DNA from: JBBRDU01 sp038203615
GTDB lineage: Bacteria > Verrucomicrobiota > Verrucomicrobiia > Chthoniobacterales > UBA10450
DNA: 5,574 nt
Assembly (NCBI GenBank): GCA_038203615.1
Contig: JBBRDU010000147.1
Coordinates: 1 to 5,574 of the forward strand
Direction of reading: 5' to 3'
Below are positions 1 to 5,574 of this stretch, in pieces. How positions within the stretch are numbered: position 1 is the first letter of the stretch; every line of letters starts with the position of its first letter. The position numbers were made by a program, and so were the translations under genes. Under the pieces are notes generated by a model that was not told the DNA's origin, made no database searches, and was given only the letters and a program-made list of their open reading frames with translations.

Positions 1-897
1 TAGCTCGCCCGCCACTGCCTGGTTCCAGCGCACCACGTGCGACAGGAGCGCGGCGATTGCCACGCCGTGCGTAACGCCGAAGTGGGCCGTGAGCGGATTG
101 GCGCAGGCGTGCGTCGCCCCGAGCATAGAATGCTCGATCGCGATGCCAGCCAGATGCGCGCCGAGCTGCATCGCGCCGCGCGCCTCCAGATCGCCGGGAT
201 CGCGGAGCACCCGCTCAAAATTCGCCGCCAGCAGGCGCCACGCCTCGCGCGCGAAGCATTGCGAGACCGCGTTGCGCTGAGTGGTAACGTAACTCTCGAC
301 GGCATGCGAGATCGCGTCGTAGCCGGTGGCCGCGGTCACCTCCGGTGGCAGCGACCGCGTCAGCAGCGGATCCAGAATCGCCACACGAAAAGCAGCCTTC
401 GGATCGCCACACGCCATTTTCGCGTGCGTCCCGGCGTCGGAAATCAGCGCGTAGCATTGCGCCTCGCTCCCCGTGCCGGCGGTGGTCGGAACCGCGATCA
501 TTGGCAGCATGGCCCGCGTGGCCTTGCCGTGGCCCCAATAGTCGCGCATACTACCGCCGTTGGTAAGTACAAAATTGATCCCTTTGGCGCAGTCGAGCGA
601 GCTGCCGCCGCCCAGCCCGATGATGGAATCCACGCCATGCGCCGCCGCGAAAACTCGTCCGGCCTCGACCATCGCCGTGTCCGGATTCACTCCGAAATCG
701 TGGAACGCGAACGCTTGGCAGCCGGCTTCCGCCAGCCGCTCAACCCCGTGCCTCACATAACCCGCCGCCACCAGGCCGCGATCCGCGACCACCAGCGTGC
801 GCCGGAAGCCTAGCTCTCGGGCCAGCGAGCCAAGCTCCCCGAATCTGCCTTCACCGAAGACGACCCGTGTGCGGACCTCGAAGTCGAACGGTCCCAT
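1..897 (-). CDS. Iron-containing alcohol dehydrogenase family protein (partial, C-terminus beyond window)
   Basis: Reading leftwards from the ATG at 897, the frame stays open for 299 codons to the window edge, so the C-terminal part (family members are usually about 380-400 residues) is missing. The family comprises cytoplasmic NAD(P)-dependent, metal-requiring alcohol/aldehyde oxidoreductases, including maleylacetate reductases. Seen in the sequence: an N-terminal nucleotide-binding half with VVFGEG (12-17), LVVADRG (35-41) and the GLGGGSSLDCAKG motif (94-106); PTTAGTGSE (137-145); then the helical metal half with the expected ligands D194, H198, H263 and H277, the last two in the signature segment MLGATHACANPL...HFGVTHG (258-278). 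All four ligands are present, so the enzyme looks active. There is no signal peptide. It starts 17 bases after the stop of the upstream propeller gene, with only a weak Shine-Dalgarno sequence, which suggests translation as part of an operon. The substrate cannot be inferred. The family call is firm; an exact subfamily is not offered. Confidence 0.93.
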   Translation of the reverse strand, partial: MGPFDFEVRTRVVFGEGRFGELGSLARELGFRRTLVVADRGLVAAGYVRHGVERLAEAGCQAFAFHDFGVNPDTAMVEAGRVFAAAHGVDSIIGLGGGSSLDCAKGINFVLTNGGSMRDYWGHGKATRAMLPMIAVPTTAGTGSEAQCYALISDAGTHAKMACGDPKAAFRVAILDPLLTRSLPPEVTAATGYDAISHAVESYVTTQRNAVSQCFAREAWRLLAANFERVLRDPGDLEARGAMQLGAHLAGIAIEHSMLGATHACANPLTAHFGVTHGVAIAALLSHVVRWNQAVAGEL

Positions 898-914
898 GGT
901 CTCAGGAACCTGCC

Positions 915-2240
915 TTACGGCTTGCCACCGACCGCGAACAAATGCTTGCCGCCTCGAATGTAGAGCACGCCATCGGAAATAGCGGGTGTGGCCATCACGG
1001 TCTCGCCAAGTTCATTCTCCGCCAGCAGTTTGTAAGCGCGGCCGAGCGCCAGTACATAGCTGTGGCCTTCCTCATTAGTGATGTAGAGATGGCCGTCTGC
1101 GGCCACCGGCGAACTCGTGAATCCGGATGTCCCGCCGCCCAGGCGCTGTTGATACATCCGCTCTCCAGTGGACAACTCGTAAACGCTAAGGACGCCCGTG
1201 TCGTGGCAGAAATAACCCAGGCCGGCGTGGAGAAGCGGAGTCTGCATGTAGTTGCCGGCGCGCTCCTGTAACCAGGCGATGCCCTGGTGGGTTTCCGTGA
1301 TGTCGCCGGCGGCATCGGTGCGGATGGCATAGATCGGCCGCCCCTGCCCATGCGCGTTCGTAATGACCACCAGCCCGTCCAGAAAAACGGGCGTTGGGAC
1401 CGGGATGTCACCGCCACCTTTGAGGTTCCATAATTCCTTGCCGGTCTTTAGATCGTAGCCGCCGATGCGCTTCCATCCGTTCACCACGACTTGCCAACCT
1501 GGCGCGCCGCCTGCGGTGTACGGTACTACCGCCGGAGTGCCAAACGTCGGCACATCGCTCCGCGGCGTGCGCCAGAGTTCCTTTCCAGTGTTGATGTCAA
1601 AGGCCCCAACGAACGAATCTTTTTGCACATCCGCCTGGATGACGACCATGCCATCGTGAATGACCGGTGAGCTGGCAAATCCCCACTGCGCGCCCGGCAC
1701 CATGTAGAAACCGGAATCCAGAACTCCGAAATCTTTCTTCCAGAGCAGCTTGCCATTCAAGTCGTAGGTAAAGAGTCCTTCCGAGCCGAAGAAGACAACC
1801 AGGTGTTTGCCATCCGTAGCGGGAGTTGGATTGGCATGCGTCGATTTCGGATGGCGCATGATCTTGGGCGGCCCGCTCGCCGCGGTGCGCTCCCACAGAA
1901 TCTTGCCGGATTTGCGGTCGAGGCAATAGACGTTGAAGCTTTGCGCGGGCTCGCCCTTGACCGGGGCGATATCGCCATACAAGCCAACTTTCAGGGCCGA
2001 TTCGCCGGCGGCGGGGACGGCGCTGGTGATAAAGAGGCGGTCGCCCCAGATGACCGGACTGGAGTGGCCAAGGCCGGGTATCACCGTTTTCCAGAGGATG
2101 TTCTTGCCCGACTCTGCATTCCATTCGATGAGAGGCGTACCCGTGCCGACCCCACTGGCGGACGGTCCGCGGAATTGGGGCCAATTCCCGTCAGCCGCGA
2201 GGGCGGCCGAGACTAGCAGGTAGGTCGCGCAGAACTTCAT
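915..2240 (-). CDS. Exported PQQ-like beta-propeller repeat protein (paralogue 1)
   Basis: This is a 441-residue protein with a short Sec-type signal peptide (about residues 1-16, ending ALAA) followed by NWPQFRGP (19-26), a typical opening of bacterial PQQ-like propeller proteins. Blade-closing motifs of the D-x-x-x-G-K-x-L-W type recur at about 108-116 (DRKSGKILW), 160-167 (DLNGKLLW), 215-223 (DINTGKELW), 263-271 (DLKTGKELW) and, degenerate, 355-363 (ELSTGERMY). Conserved SSPV segments (60-63, 190-193, 376-379) precede outer strands. The length suits a single propeller and is well short of true quinoprotein dehydrogenases (about 550-700 residues). No vicinal-cysteine redox motif or haem c motif (CxxCH) is present, so PQQ catalysis is not supported; a periplasmic binding or scaffolding role like that of the BamB fold is an inference. 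The ATG at 2240 is preceded by GAGGG at 2248-2244 with a short spacer, and it places the signal peptide correctly. The stop is TAA at 917-915. It lies between propeller paralogue 2 (53-base gap) and the Fe-ADH gene (17-base gap). Confidence 0.9.
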   Translation of the reverse strand: MKFCATYLLVSAALAADGNWPQFRGPSASGVGTGTPLIEWNAESGKNILWKTVIPGLGHSSPVIWGDRLFITSAVPAAGESALKVGLYGDIAPVKGEPAQSFNVYCLDRKSGKILWERTAASGPPKIMRHPKSTHANPTPATDGKHLVVFFGSEGLFTYDLNGKLLWKKDFGVLDSGFYMVPGAQWGFASSPVIHDGMVVIQADVQKDSFVGAFDINTGKELWRTPRSDVPTFGTPAVVPYTAGGAPGWQVVVNGWKRIGGYDLKTGKELWNLKGGGDIPVPTPVFLDGLVVITNAHGQGRPIYAIRTDAAGDITETHQGIAWLQERAGNYMQTPLLHAGLGYFCHDTGVLSVYELSTGERMYQQRLGGGTSGFTSSPVAADGHLYITNEEGHSYVLALGRAYKLLAENELGETVMATPAISDGVLYIRGGKHLFAVGGKP

Positions 2241-2293
2241 TGGCCCTCAGTGTAATGCACCCCCTCAGGAATTGCAAAGCGCGTGCGCGGGCG
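2241..2293 (-). other. Short intra-operon spacer between the two propeller genes
   Basis: These 53 bases lie between the TAG stop of the first propeller gene and the ATG of the second. On the minus strand they hold a weak Shine-Dalgarno candidate GAGGG (2248-2244), three bases before the start codon. A GC-rich alternating stretch near 2278-2293 has some self-complementarity but no following T-run on the minus strand, so I do not call a terminator. Read-through from the upstream gene is therefore likely. Confidence 0.5.
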
Positions 2294-3514
2294 CTACTTG
2301 TGCAAATTGAAACAGGCCAGCGTAGTTTGGTTGCGTACGTAGAGGAGACCTTCGGCCAGGGCTGAATAGGCGCGCACCGTGCCCTCCATCAGCCGCGCTT
2401 TCGCGGCCGCATGAAACCCTTCCGGCGTGGCCGGCGCGACGACCAGCTCGCCGCTCTCGCGCAGCAGCAACAGCCGATCGCCCGCCAGTATCAGCGTGCC
2501 CGCGCCGAAGTCATCGACACTCCAACGCACTTTACCCGTTTTCAATTCGACCGAGCGCAGGCTCGGCCCGTATTCCTGCCGCCCGTGATAGCCGTACAGA
2601 TAACCGTCGCGATAGACGCTGGTGGCGTAGTGGTTCGACAATACATCATCCGATGCCCATAGCTTTTCCCACTGCGAACCGGCCAACCGGAGTACGGTCG
2701 CGCCAGTGCCGTAGCTTGCCGACAGAAACACCATATCGCCGATCACCAGCGGTGTGGCGGCGTTTACCGAAGCGTCGTTGCGAGAGCGCCAACGCATCTG
2801 GTAGCGAACCTTACCTGTCTCAGGATCAAGGTCGACGAAGCCTGCGCGCGTGAGGAACAGCGCGTGCCGCGCGCCGCCGATGGTGGCCACTGCCGGCGCC
2901 GAGTAACTGGCCTCGTCGCTGGTTGCGGTCCACAACACCTTGCCAGTCTCCTGCTCGAAAGCCACAATCCCCGCGCCGTTGGGTCCGCCAACGTTGGCGA
3001 GTACTTTGCCGCCCTCCACCAGCAGCCCGAATGCCGCGCCGAAAAATCCTTTCGGAGCGCCGAACTTCTCACGCGTCGCCACGCTCCATAACTTCTTTCC
3101 GGTGGCGAAGTCGAGCGCGTGCAGCACGCCCTCGGCGCCCAGCGTGTAGATTCGCTCGCCGGCAATCACCGGCGCCGCCCGCGGCCCTTCATCGAAGCCG
3201 AAATCGTCCCGATATGCGGTGGGGTAATCGAACAGCCAAACTTTGCGGCCGGTCTTCGCGTCCATCGCCTCAACGGTCTCACGATTGGCAACGCGATGGA
3301 ACAGAATCAGGCGCCCGTGGGCCACTACCGGAGCGCTGAAGCCTTGGCCGACGTCTCGCTTCCATACAACGGCGGGACCGGCCGGCGGCCACGATTGAGC
3401 CAGATCCGAGCCGGCGTAGATACCGTTGCGCGCCGGCCCGAGCAACTGCGGCCAATCCTCGGCGGCAAGTGGAGCCGACAGGAGAGCGCACAGAGCCGCG
3501 ATAGTGCGGGACAT
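2294..3514 (-). CDS. Exported PQQ-like beta-propeller repeat protein (paralogue 2)
   Basis: This 406-residue protein begins with a Sec-type signal peptide (about residues 1-18, MSRTIAALCALLSAPLAA) followed by EDWPQLLGP (19-27), the same opening as its downstream paralogue. Blade motifs of the D-x-x-T-G-K-x-x-W type are at about 85-93 (DAKTGRKVW), 135-143 (DFATGKKLW), 187-195 (EQETGKVLW), 230-238 (DPETGKVRY) and 323-331 (ELKTGKVRW). Alternating APV and AATP segments and G-D/E-R-hydrophobic strands (for example GERIYTLG 119-126, GDRLLLL 345-351) fit a single beta-propeller. The sequence has no haem motif and no vicinal cysteines, so it is probably a non-catalytic periplasmic propeller of the BamB/PQQ-like superfamily. 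The specific function is unknown. It is the first gene of the leftward operon. The ATG at 3514 has no recognisable Shine-Dalgarno sequence; a -10-like TATACT at 3528-3523 would put transcription start almost at the ATG, so a leaderless message is possible. Confidence 0.9.
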   Translation of the reverse strand: MSRTIAALCALLSAPLAAEDWPQLLGPARNGIYAGSDLAQSWPPAGPAVVWKRDVGQGFSAPVVAHGRLILFHRVANRETVEAMDAKTGRKVWLFDYPTAYRDDFGFDEGPRAAPVIAGERIYTLGAEGVLHALDFATGKKLWSVATREKFGAPKGFFGAAFGLLVEGGKVLANVGGPNGAGIVAFEQETGKVLWTATSDEASYSAPAVATIGGARHALFLTRAGFVDLDPETGKVRYQMRWRSRNDASVNAATPLVIGDMVFLSASYGTGATVLRLAGSQWEKLWASDDVLSNHYATSVYRDGYLYGYHGRQEYGPSLRSVELKTGKVRWSVDDFGAGTLILAGDRLLLLRESGELVVAPATPEGFHAAAKARLMEGTVRAYSALAEGLLYVRNQTTLACFNLHK

Positions 3515-3549
3515 CAGGCTATAGTATAGGGGACAAGGAGTGGCTCAGG
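3515..3549. promoter_or_regulatory. Divergent intergenic region with symmetric -10 element
   Basis: All 35 bases between the divergent start codons. Positions 3519-3529 read CTATAGTATAG, a perfect 5-base inverted repeat around a single central G. On the plus strand it gives TATAGT (3520-3525), and on the minus strand TATACT (3528-3523); each matches 5 of 6 bases of TATAAT. Plus-strand transcription would start near 3532, just ahead of the AAGGAG at 3535-3540; minus-strand transcription would start near 3516, practically at the propeller ATG. I see no good -35 hexamer on either strand. This is a prediction from motif and position only. The palindrome could instead be, or overlap, a repressor site. 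Confidence 0.5.
3535..3540 (+). promoter_or_regulatory. Shine-Dalgarno site of the radical SAM gene
   Basis: AAGGAG lies nine bases upstream of the ATG at 3550. It is close to the consensus anti-16S complement and at a usual distance. It decides the start at 3550 against the internal in-frame ATGs further in. Confidence 0.8.
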
Positions 3550-4875
3550 ATGACGGAACCGCCGGGCAGAGCGTGCGTTGAGGAGACTACAGCCGGCAAC
3601 TATTTCATCTCTAATTATCCGCCGTACTCTTTCTGGAATCGGGAATCAGTCCACGAAGCCCACAGTGCCTTGGAGCGCGCGCCGCGTCCGGGAACCCCGC
3701 TGGGGATTTACCTCCACATTCCTTTTTGCCGTAAACGATGTCATTTTTGTTACTTCAAGGTCTATACCGACAAAAACGCGCAAGAGATTGACGGTTACCT
3801 CGATGCCGCCATCCAGGAGTTGACGCTTTACTCTCAAAAGCCTTTCATAGGCGGGAGGAAGCCGAAATTCATTTATTTTGGTGGCGGAACCCCCTCCTAC
3901 ATTTCGTCCCGCCAGCTCACCCAGACAGTCGATGCCATGAAAAGGCTGCTGCCTTGGGATGAGGCTGAGGAGGTCACTTTTGAATGCGAGCCCGGAACCC
4001 TGACTGAAGGCAAGCTGAAGATCATCAAAGAGCTGGGCGTTACCCGCCTCAGTTTAGGTATCGAGAATTTCGACGACCATATCCTGAACATCAATGGGCG
4101 CGCGCATGGCTCGAAGGAAATCGATCGGTCTTATGATTTCGCGCGCTCTATCGGATTCCCGCAGATCAATATCGACCTGATCGCGGGGATGATGGGGGAG
4201 ACCACCGATAACTGGCGGGAAACCGTACACAAGACCATATTGTTAGCTCCCGACAGCGTCACCATCTACCAGATGGAAGTTCCTTACAACACCACCATTT
4301 TCAAAGAAATGAAGGTGCTTGGACAGACCGTCGCGCCCGTGGCCGGCTGGGGGACAAAGCGGGAATGGGTAAGTTACGCTTTCTCGGAATTGGAAAAGGC
4401 CGGCTATAGTGTGGGGAGCGCCTACACTGCGGTCAAGGACCCTTCGCGGACCCGTTTTCTCTACCGCGACCTGTTGTGGACAGGCGCGGACTTGATCGGG
4501 CTCGGCGTGGCCTCCTTTTCTCACATCGGTGGGACTCACCTGCAGAACGAACACGAATTCGAGACCTATCTCGCCTGCCTGCATCAAGGGGCGCTTCCGA
4601 TCTACCGCGCATTGACGCCCACCCACGAACAGCGTATGATTCGGGAACTCATCCTTCAAATGAAGATTGGGCATGTACACACAGGGTACTTCCAGAGTAA
4701 GTTCGGCGTCGACATTCAGCAGCGCTTCGCCGATTCCCTGAGTAAATTGCAAGATCAAGGATTTCTGGCGCTGGATCAAGACAGCCTGCGGCTGAACCGC
4801 GAGGGCCTGTTGCAGGTAGACAGGCTGCTCTATGAGTTTTTCCTGCCCGAACATCGTAGCGCGCGCTATGTGTAG
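3550..4875 (+). CDS. HemN/HemW-like radical SAM protein (coproporphyrinogen III oxidase family)
   Basis: This is a 441-residue, apparently complete protein close in length to HemN (about 457). An N-terminal arm with NYPPYSFW (22-29) corresponds in position to the HemN segment RYTSYPTA. Next comes LGIYLHIPFCRKRCHFCYF (51-69) with the radical SAM [4Fe-4S] cysteines C60, C64 and C67 (CxxxCxFC). Further SAM-domain motifs are YFGGGTPSYIS (109-119), FECEPGTL (144-151), RLSLGIENFDDHILNINGRAH (166-186) and INIDLIAGMMGET (206-218). The C-terminal HemN-type domain is present, with DLIGLGVASFSHIGG (314-328) and a winged-helix-like tail up to about residue 434. Unlike oxygen-independent coproporphyrinogen oxidase HemN (CxxxCxxCxC), the fourth cysteine is replaced by F69, and the Q of the family's SLGVQ(S/D)F motif is E172. 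A housekeeping HemN is therefore unlikely. Alternatives are a HemW-like haem protein or a HemN-like enzyme (methyltransferase or cyclopropanase type) of natural-product pathways; the halogenase-like neighbour favours the latter. Its GC content is lower than that of the genes to the left. The reaction is unknown. Confidence 0.9.
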   Translation: MTEPPGRACVEETTAGNYFISNYPPYSFWNRESVHEAHSALERAPRPGTPLGIYLHIPFCRKRCHFCYFKVYTDKNAQEIDGYLDAAIQELTLYSQKPFIGGRKPKFIYFGGGTPSYISSRQLTQTVDAMKRLLPWDEAEEVTFECEPGTLTEGKLKIIKELGVTRLSLGIENFDDHILNINGRAHGSKEIDRSYDFARSIGFPQINIDLIAGMMGETTDNWRETVHKTILLAPDSVTIYQMEVPYNTTIFKEMKVLGQTVAPVAGWGTKREWVSYAFSELEKAGYSVGSAYTAVKDPSRTRFLYRDLLWTGADLIGLGVASFSHIGGTHLQNEHEFETYLACLHQGALPIYRALTPTHEQRMIRELILQMKIGHVHTGYFQSKFGVDIQQRFADSLSKLQDQGFLALDQDSLRLNREGLLQVDRLLYEFFLPEHRSARYV

Positions 4876-4903
4876 GTGAGCCCGGCGTTCGATTCTTCAA
4901 GTT

Positions 4904-4910
4904 GGGAGAG
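4904..4910 (+). promoter_or_regulatory. Shine-Dalgarno site of the FAD-dependent oxidoreductase gene
   Basis: GGGAGAG precedes two adjacent GTG codons at 4913 and 4916. The core GGAG (4905-4908) is four bases from the first GTG and seven from the second, so the second is better placed. The 40 bases before it contain no terminator, which supports co-transcription with the radical SAM gene. Confidence 0.6.
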
Positions 4911-4915
4911 CAGTG

Positions 4916-5574
4916 GTGCACGAGAATCCGGTCTATGAAGCGATTGTGATTGGAGGCGGGCCAGCCGGTTCGACGGCGGCGGCCGTGCTCGCGCAAAAGG
5001 GCCGCCGGGTGCTGTTGCTGGAACGGGAGAAGTTTCCGCGTTACCATATCGGCGAATCGCTGCTGCCATTTGGCTACTTCACGCTCGAGCGTCTGGGCGT
5101 GCTCGACCAGATGAAGGCTTCGAACTTCACAAAAAAATACAGCGTCCAGTTTGTGAGTCCCGACGGACGGTCGTCGCAACCGTTTTATTTTTTTACGCAC
5201 CTCGAACATGAGGCGGCCAATACCTGGCAGGTCTTGCGCAGCGAGTTCGACCAGTTGCTGCTTGACAATGCGCGCGCTAAGGGAGCCGAGGTGCGGGAGG
5301 AGACCACGGCCCGGGAGGCGATTCGCCAGAACGGCGTGGTCACCGGCGTGAAGGCCGTTGGCAAGAACGGCGAGAGCTGGGAATTCAGCGCGCCCATCAC
5401 CATCGATGCCAGCGGGCGGGATACGTTTTCGGTGACGCGCAATGGCTGGAAAGCGCGCGATCCGTTCTTGAACAAGATTGCCATTTGGACCTATTACAAA
5501 GGGGCTCGGCGCGACGCTGGTGTCGATGAAGGCGCCACTACAGTGGCCCATGTCGCGGAAAAGGGATGGTTCTG
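4916..5574 (+). CDS. FAD-dependent oxidoreductase, flavin-dependent halogenase-like (partial, C-terminus beyond window)
   Basis: The frame is open for 219 codons to the window edge; family members are usually about 400-550 residues, so roughly half is missing. Seen from the GTG at 4916: a Rossmann FAD-binding start AIVIGGGPAGS (9-19), with E36 at the end of the second strand as the likely ribose-binding acid; the segment FPRYHIGESLLP (40-51), strongly typical of flavin-dependent halogenases and related monooxygenases; FTKKYSVQF (71-79), where K74 falls at the place of the lysine (K79 in PrnA) needed for halogenation; QVLRSEFDQLLLDNARAKG (105-123); and the second FAD motif IDASGRD (163-169). 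The last residues, EKGWF followed by TG, would continue as GWFW, the expected beginning of the halogenase WxWxIP motif, but it is cut off. No ATG lies near the start; an alternative GTG lies at 4913. The protein is cytoplasmic and would need FADH2 from a separate reductase. A non-halogenating monooxygenase or a geranylgeranyl reductase-like enzyme remains possible. Confidence 0.85.
   Translation, partial: MHENPVYEAIVIGGGPAGSTAAAVLAQKGRRVLLLEREKFPRYHIGESLLPFGYFTLERLGVLDQMKASNFTKKYSVQFVSPDGRSSQPFYFFTHLEHEAANTWQVLRSEFDQLLLDNARAKGAEVREETTAREAIRQNGVVTGVKAVGKNGESWEFSAPITIDASGRDTFSVTRNGWKARDPFLNKIAIWTYYKGARRDAGVDEGATTVAHVAEKGWF

Noticed and set aside
37..813. Long plus-strand open frame (258 codons) opposite the Fe-ADH gene
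   Set aside because: Its Arg/His-rich product has no recognisable motif, while the minus strand encodes a complete set of Fe-ADH motifs with all metal ligands. It is an antisense artefact of high GC.
1597..2184. Minus-strand open frame (195 codons) overlapping the first propeller gene in another frame
   Set aside because: It is Arg/Gly/Pro-rich frame-shadow sequence. The propeller frame has a signal peptide and regular blade motifs.
2278..2293. GC-rich self-complementary stretch as a terminator between the propeller genes
   Set aside because: The stem is short and ambiguous, and no T-run follows on the minus strand.
915..3514. Propellers as true PQQ-dependent (quinoprotein) dehydrogenases
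   Set aside because: Both are about 400-440 residues, shorter than those enzymes, and lack vicinal cysteines and a CxxCH haem motif; only the repeat fold is supported.
4243..4854. Minus-strand open frame (203 codons) inside the radical SAM gene
   Set aside because: The plus strand carries conserved HemN-domain motifs throughout this stretch; the antisense product shows none.
3550..4875. Annotation as hemN for haem biosynthesis
   Set aside because: The fourth motif cysteine is absent, the motif glutamine is changed, and the neighbour is a halogenase-like flavoenzyme, so a specific gene symbol is not justified.
4649..5551. Long minus-strand open frame (300 codons) spanning the radical SAM 3' end and the flavoenzyme
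   Set aside because: It crosses the boundary between two well-supported plus-strand genes and has no family-like motif; it is a shadow frame.

Overview
The window looks like chromosomal DNA from a GC-rich, probably Gram-negative soil-type bacterium. Acidobacteriota (Solibacter/Bryobacter-like) is my best guess, because exported PQQ-like beta-propeller proteins starting 'WPQFRGP' or 'WPQLLGP' are abundant there; Planctomycetota are an alternative. This is inference from protein style, not a database match. No rRNA, tRNA, CRISPR array, insertion sequence or complete mobile element is visible.

Left part, minus strand (1-3514): three genes lie head to tail and read leftwards. In transcription order they are an exported PQQ-like beta-propeller protein (3514-2294), a second, divergent propeller paralogue (2240-915), and the first 299 codons of an iron-containing alcohol dehydrogenase family enzyme (897 to beyond position 1). 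The gaps are 53 and 17 bases, with no convincing terminator, so one operon is plausible. The two propellers should be periplasmic; the dehydrogenase has no signal peptide and should be cytoplasmic.

Right part, plus strand (3550-5574): a full-length HemN/HemW-type radical SAM protein (3550-4875) is followed 40 bases later by the first 219 codons of an FAD-dependent oxidoreductase resembling flavin-dependent halogenases (4916 to beyond the window). The pair is co-oriented and very likely co-transcribed. A HemN-like radical SAM enzyme beside a halogenase-like flavoenzyme suggests the left edge of a specialised-metabolite pathway rather than haem synthesis. The rest of that locus is outside the window, so the product is unknown.

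Junction (3515-3549): only 35 bases separate the divergent units. They hold a perfect inverted repeat (CTATA-G-TATAG) that gives a 5/6-match -10 hexamer on each strand, so this is a candidate symmetric bidirectional promoter. Base composition also changes here: sampled stretches of the left genes are about 65% GC, the start of the radical SAM gene about 50%, and the flavoenzyme about 56%.
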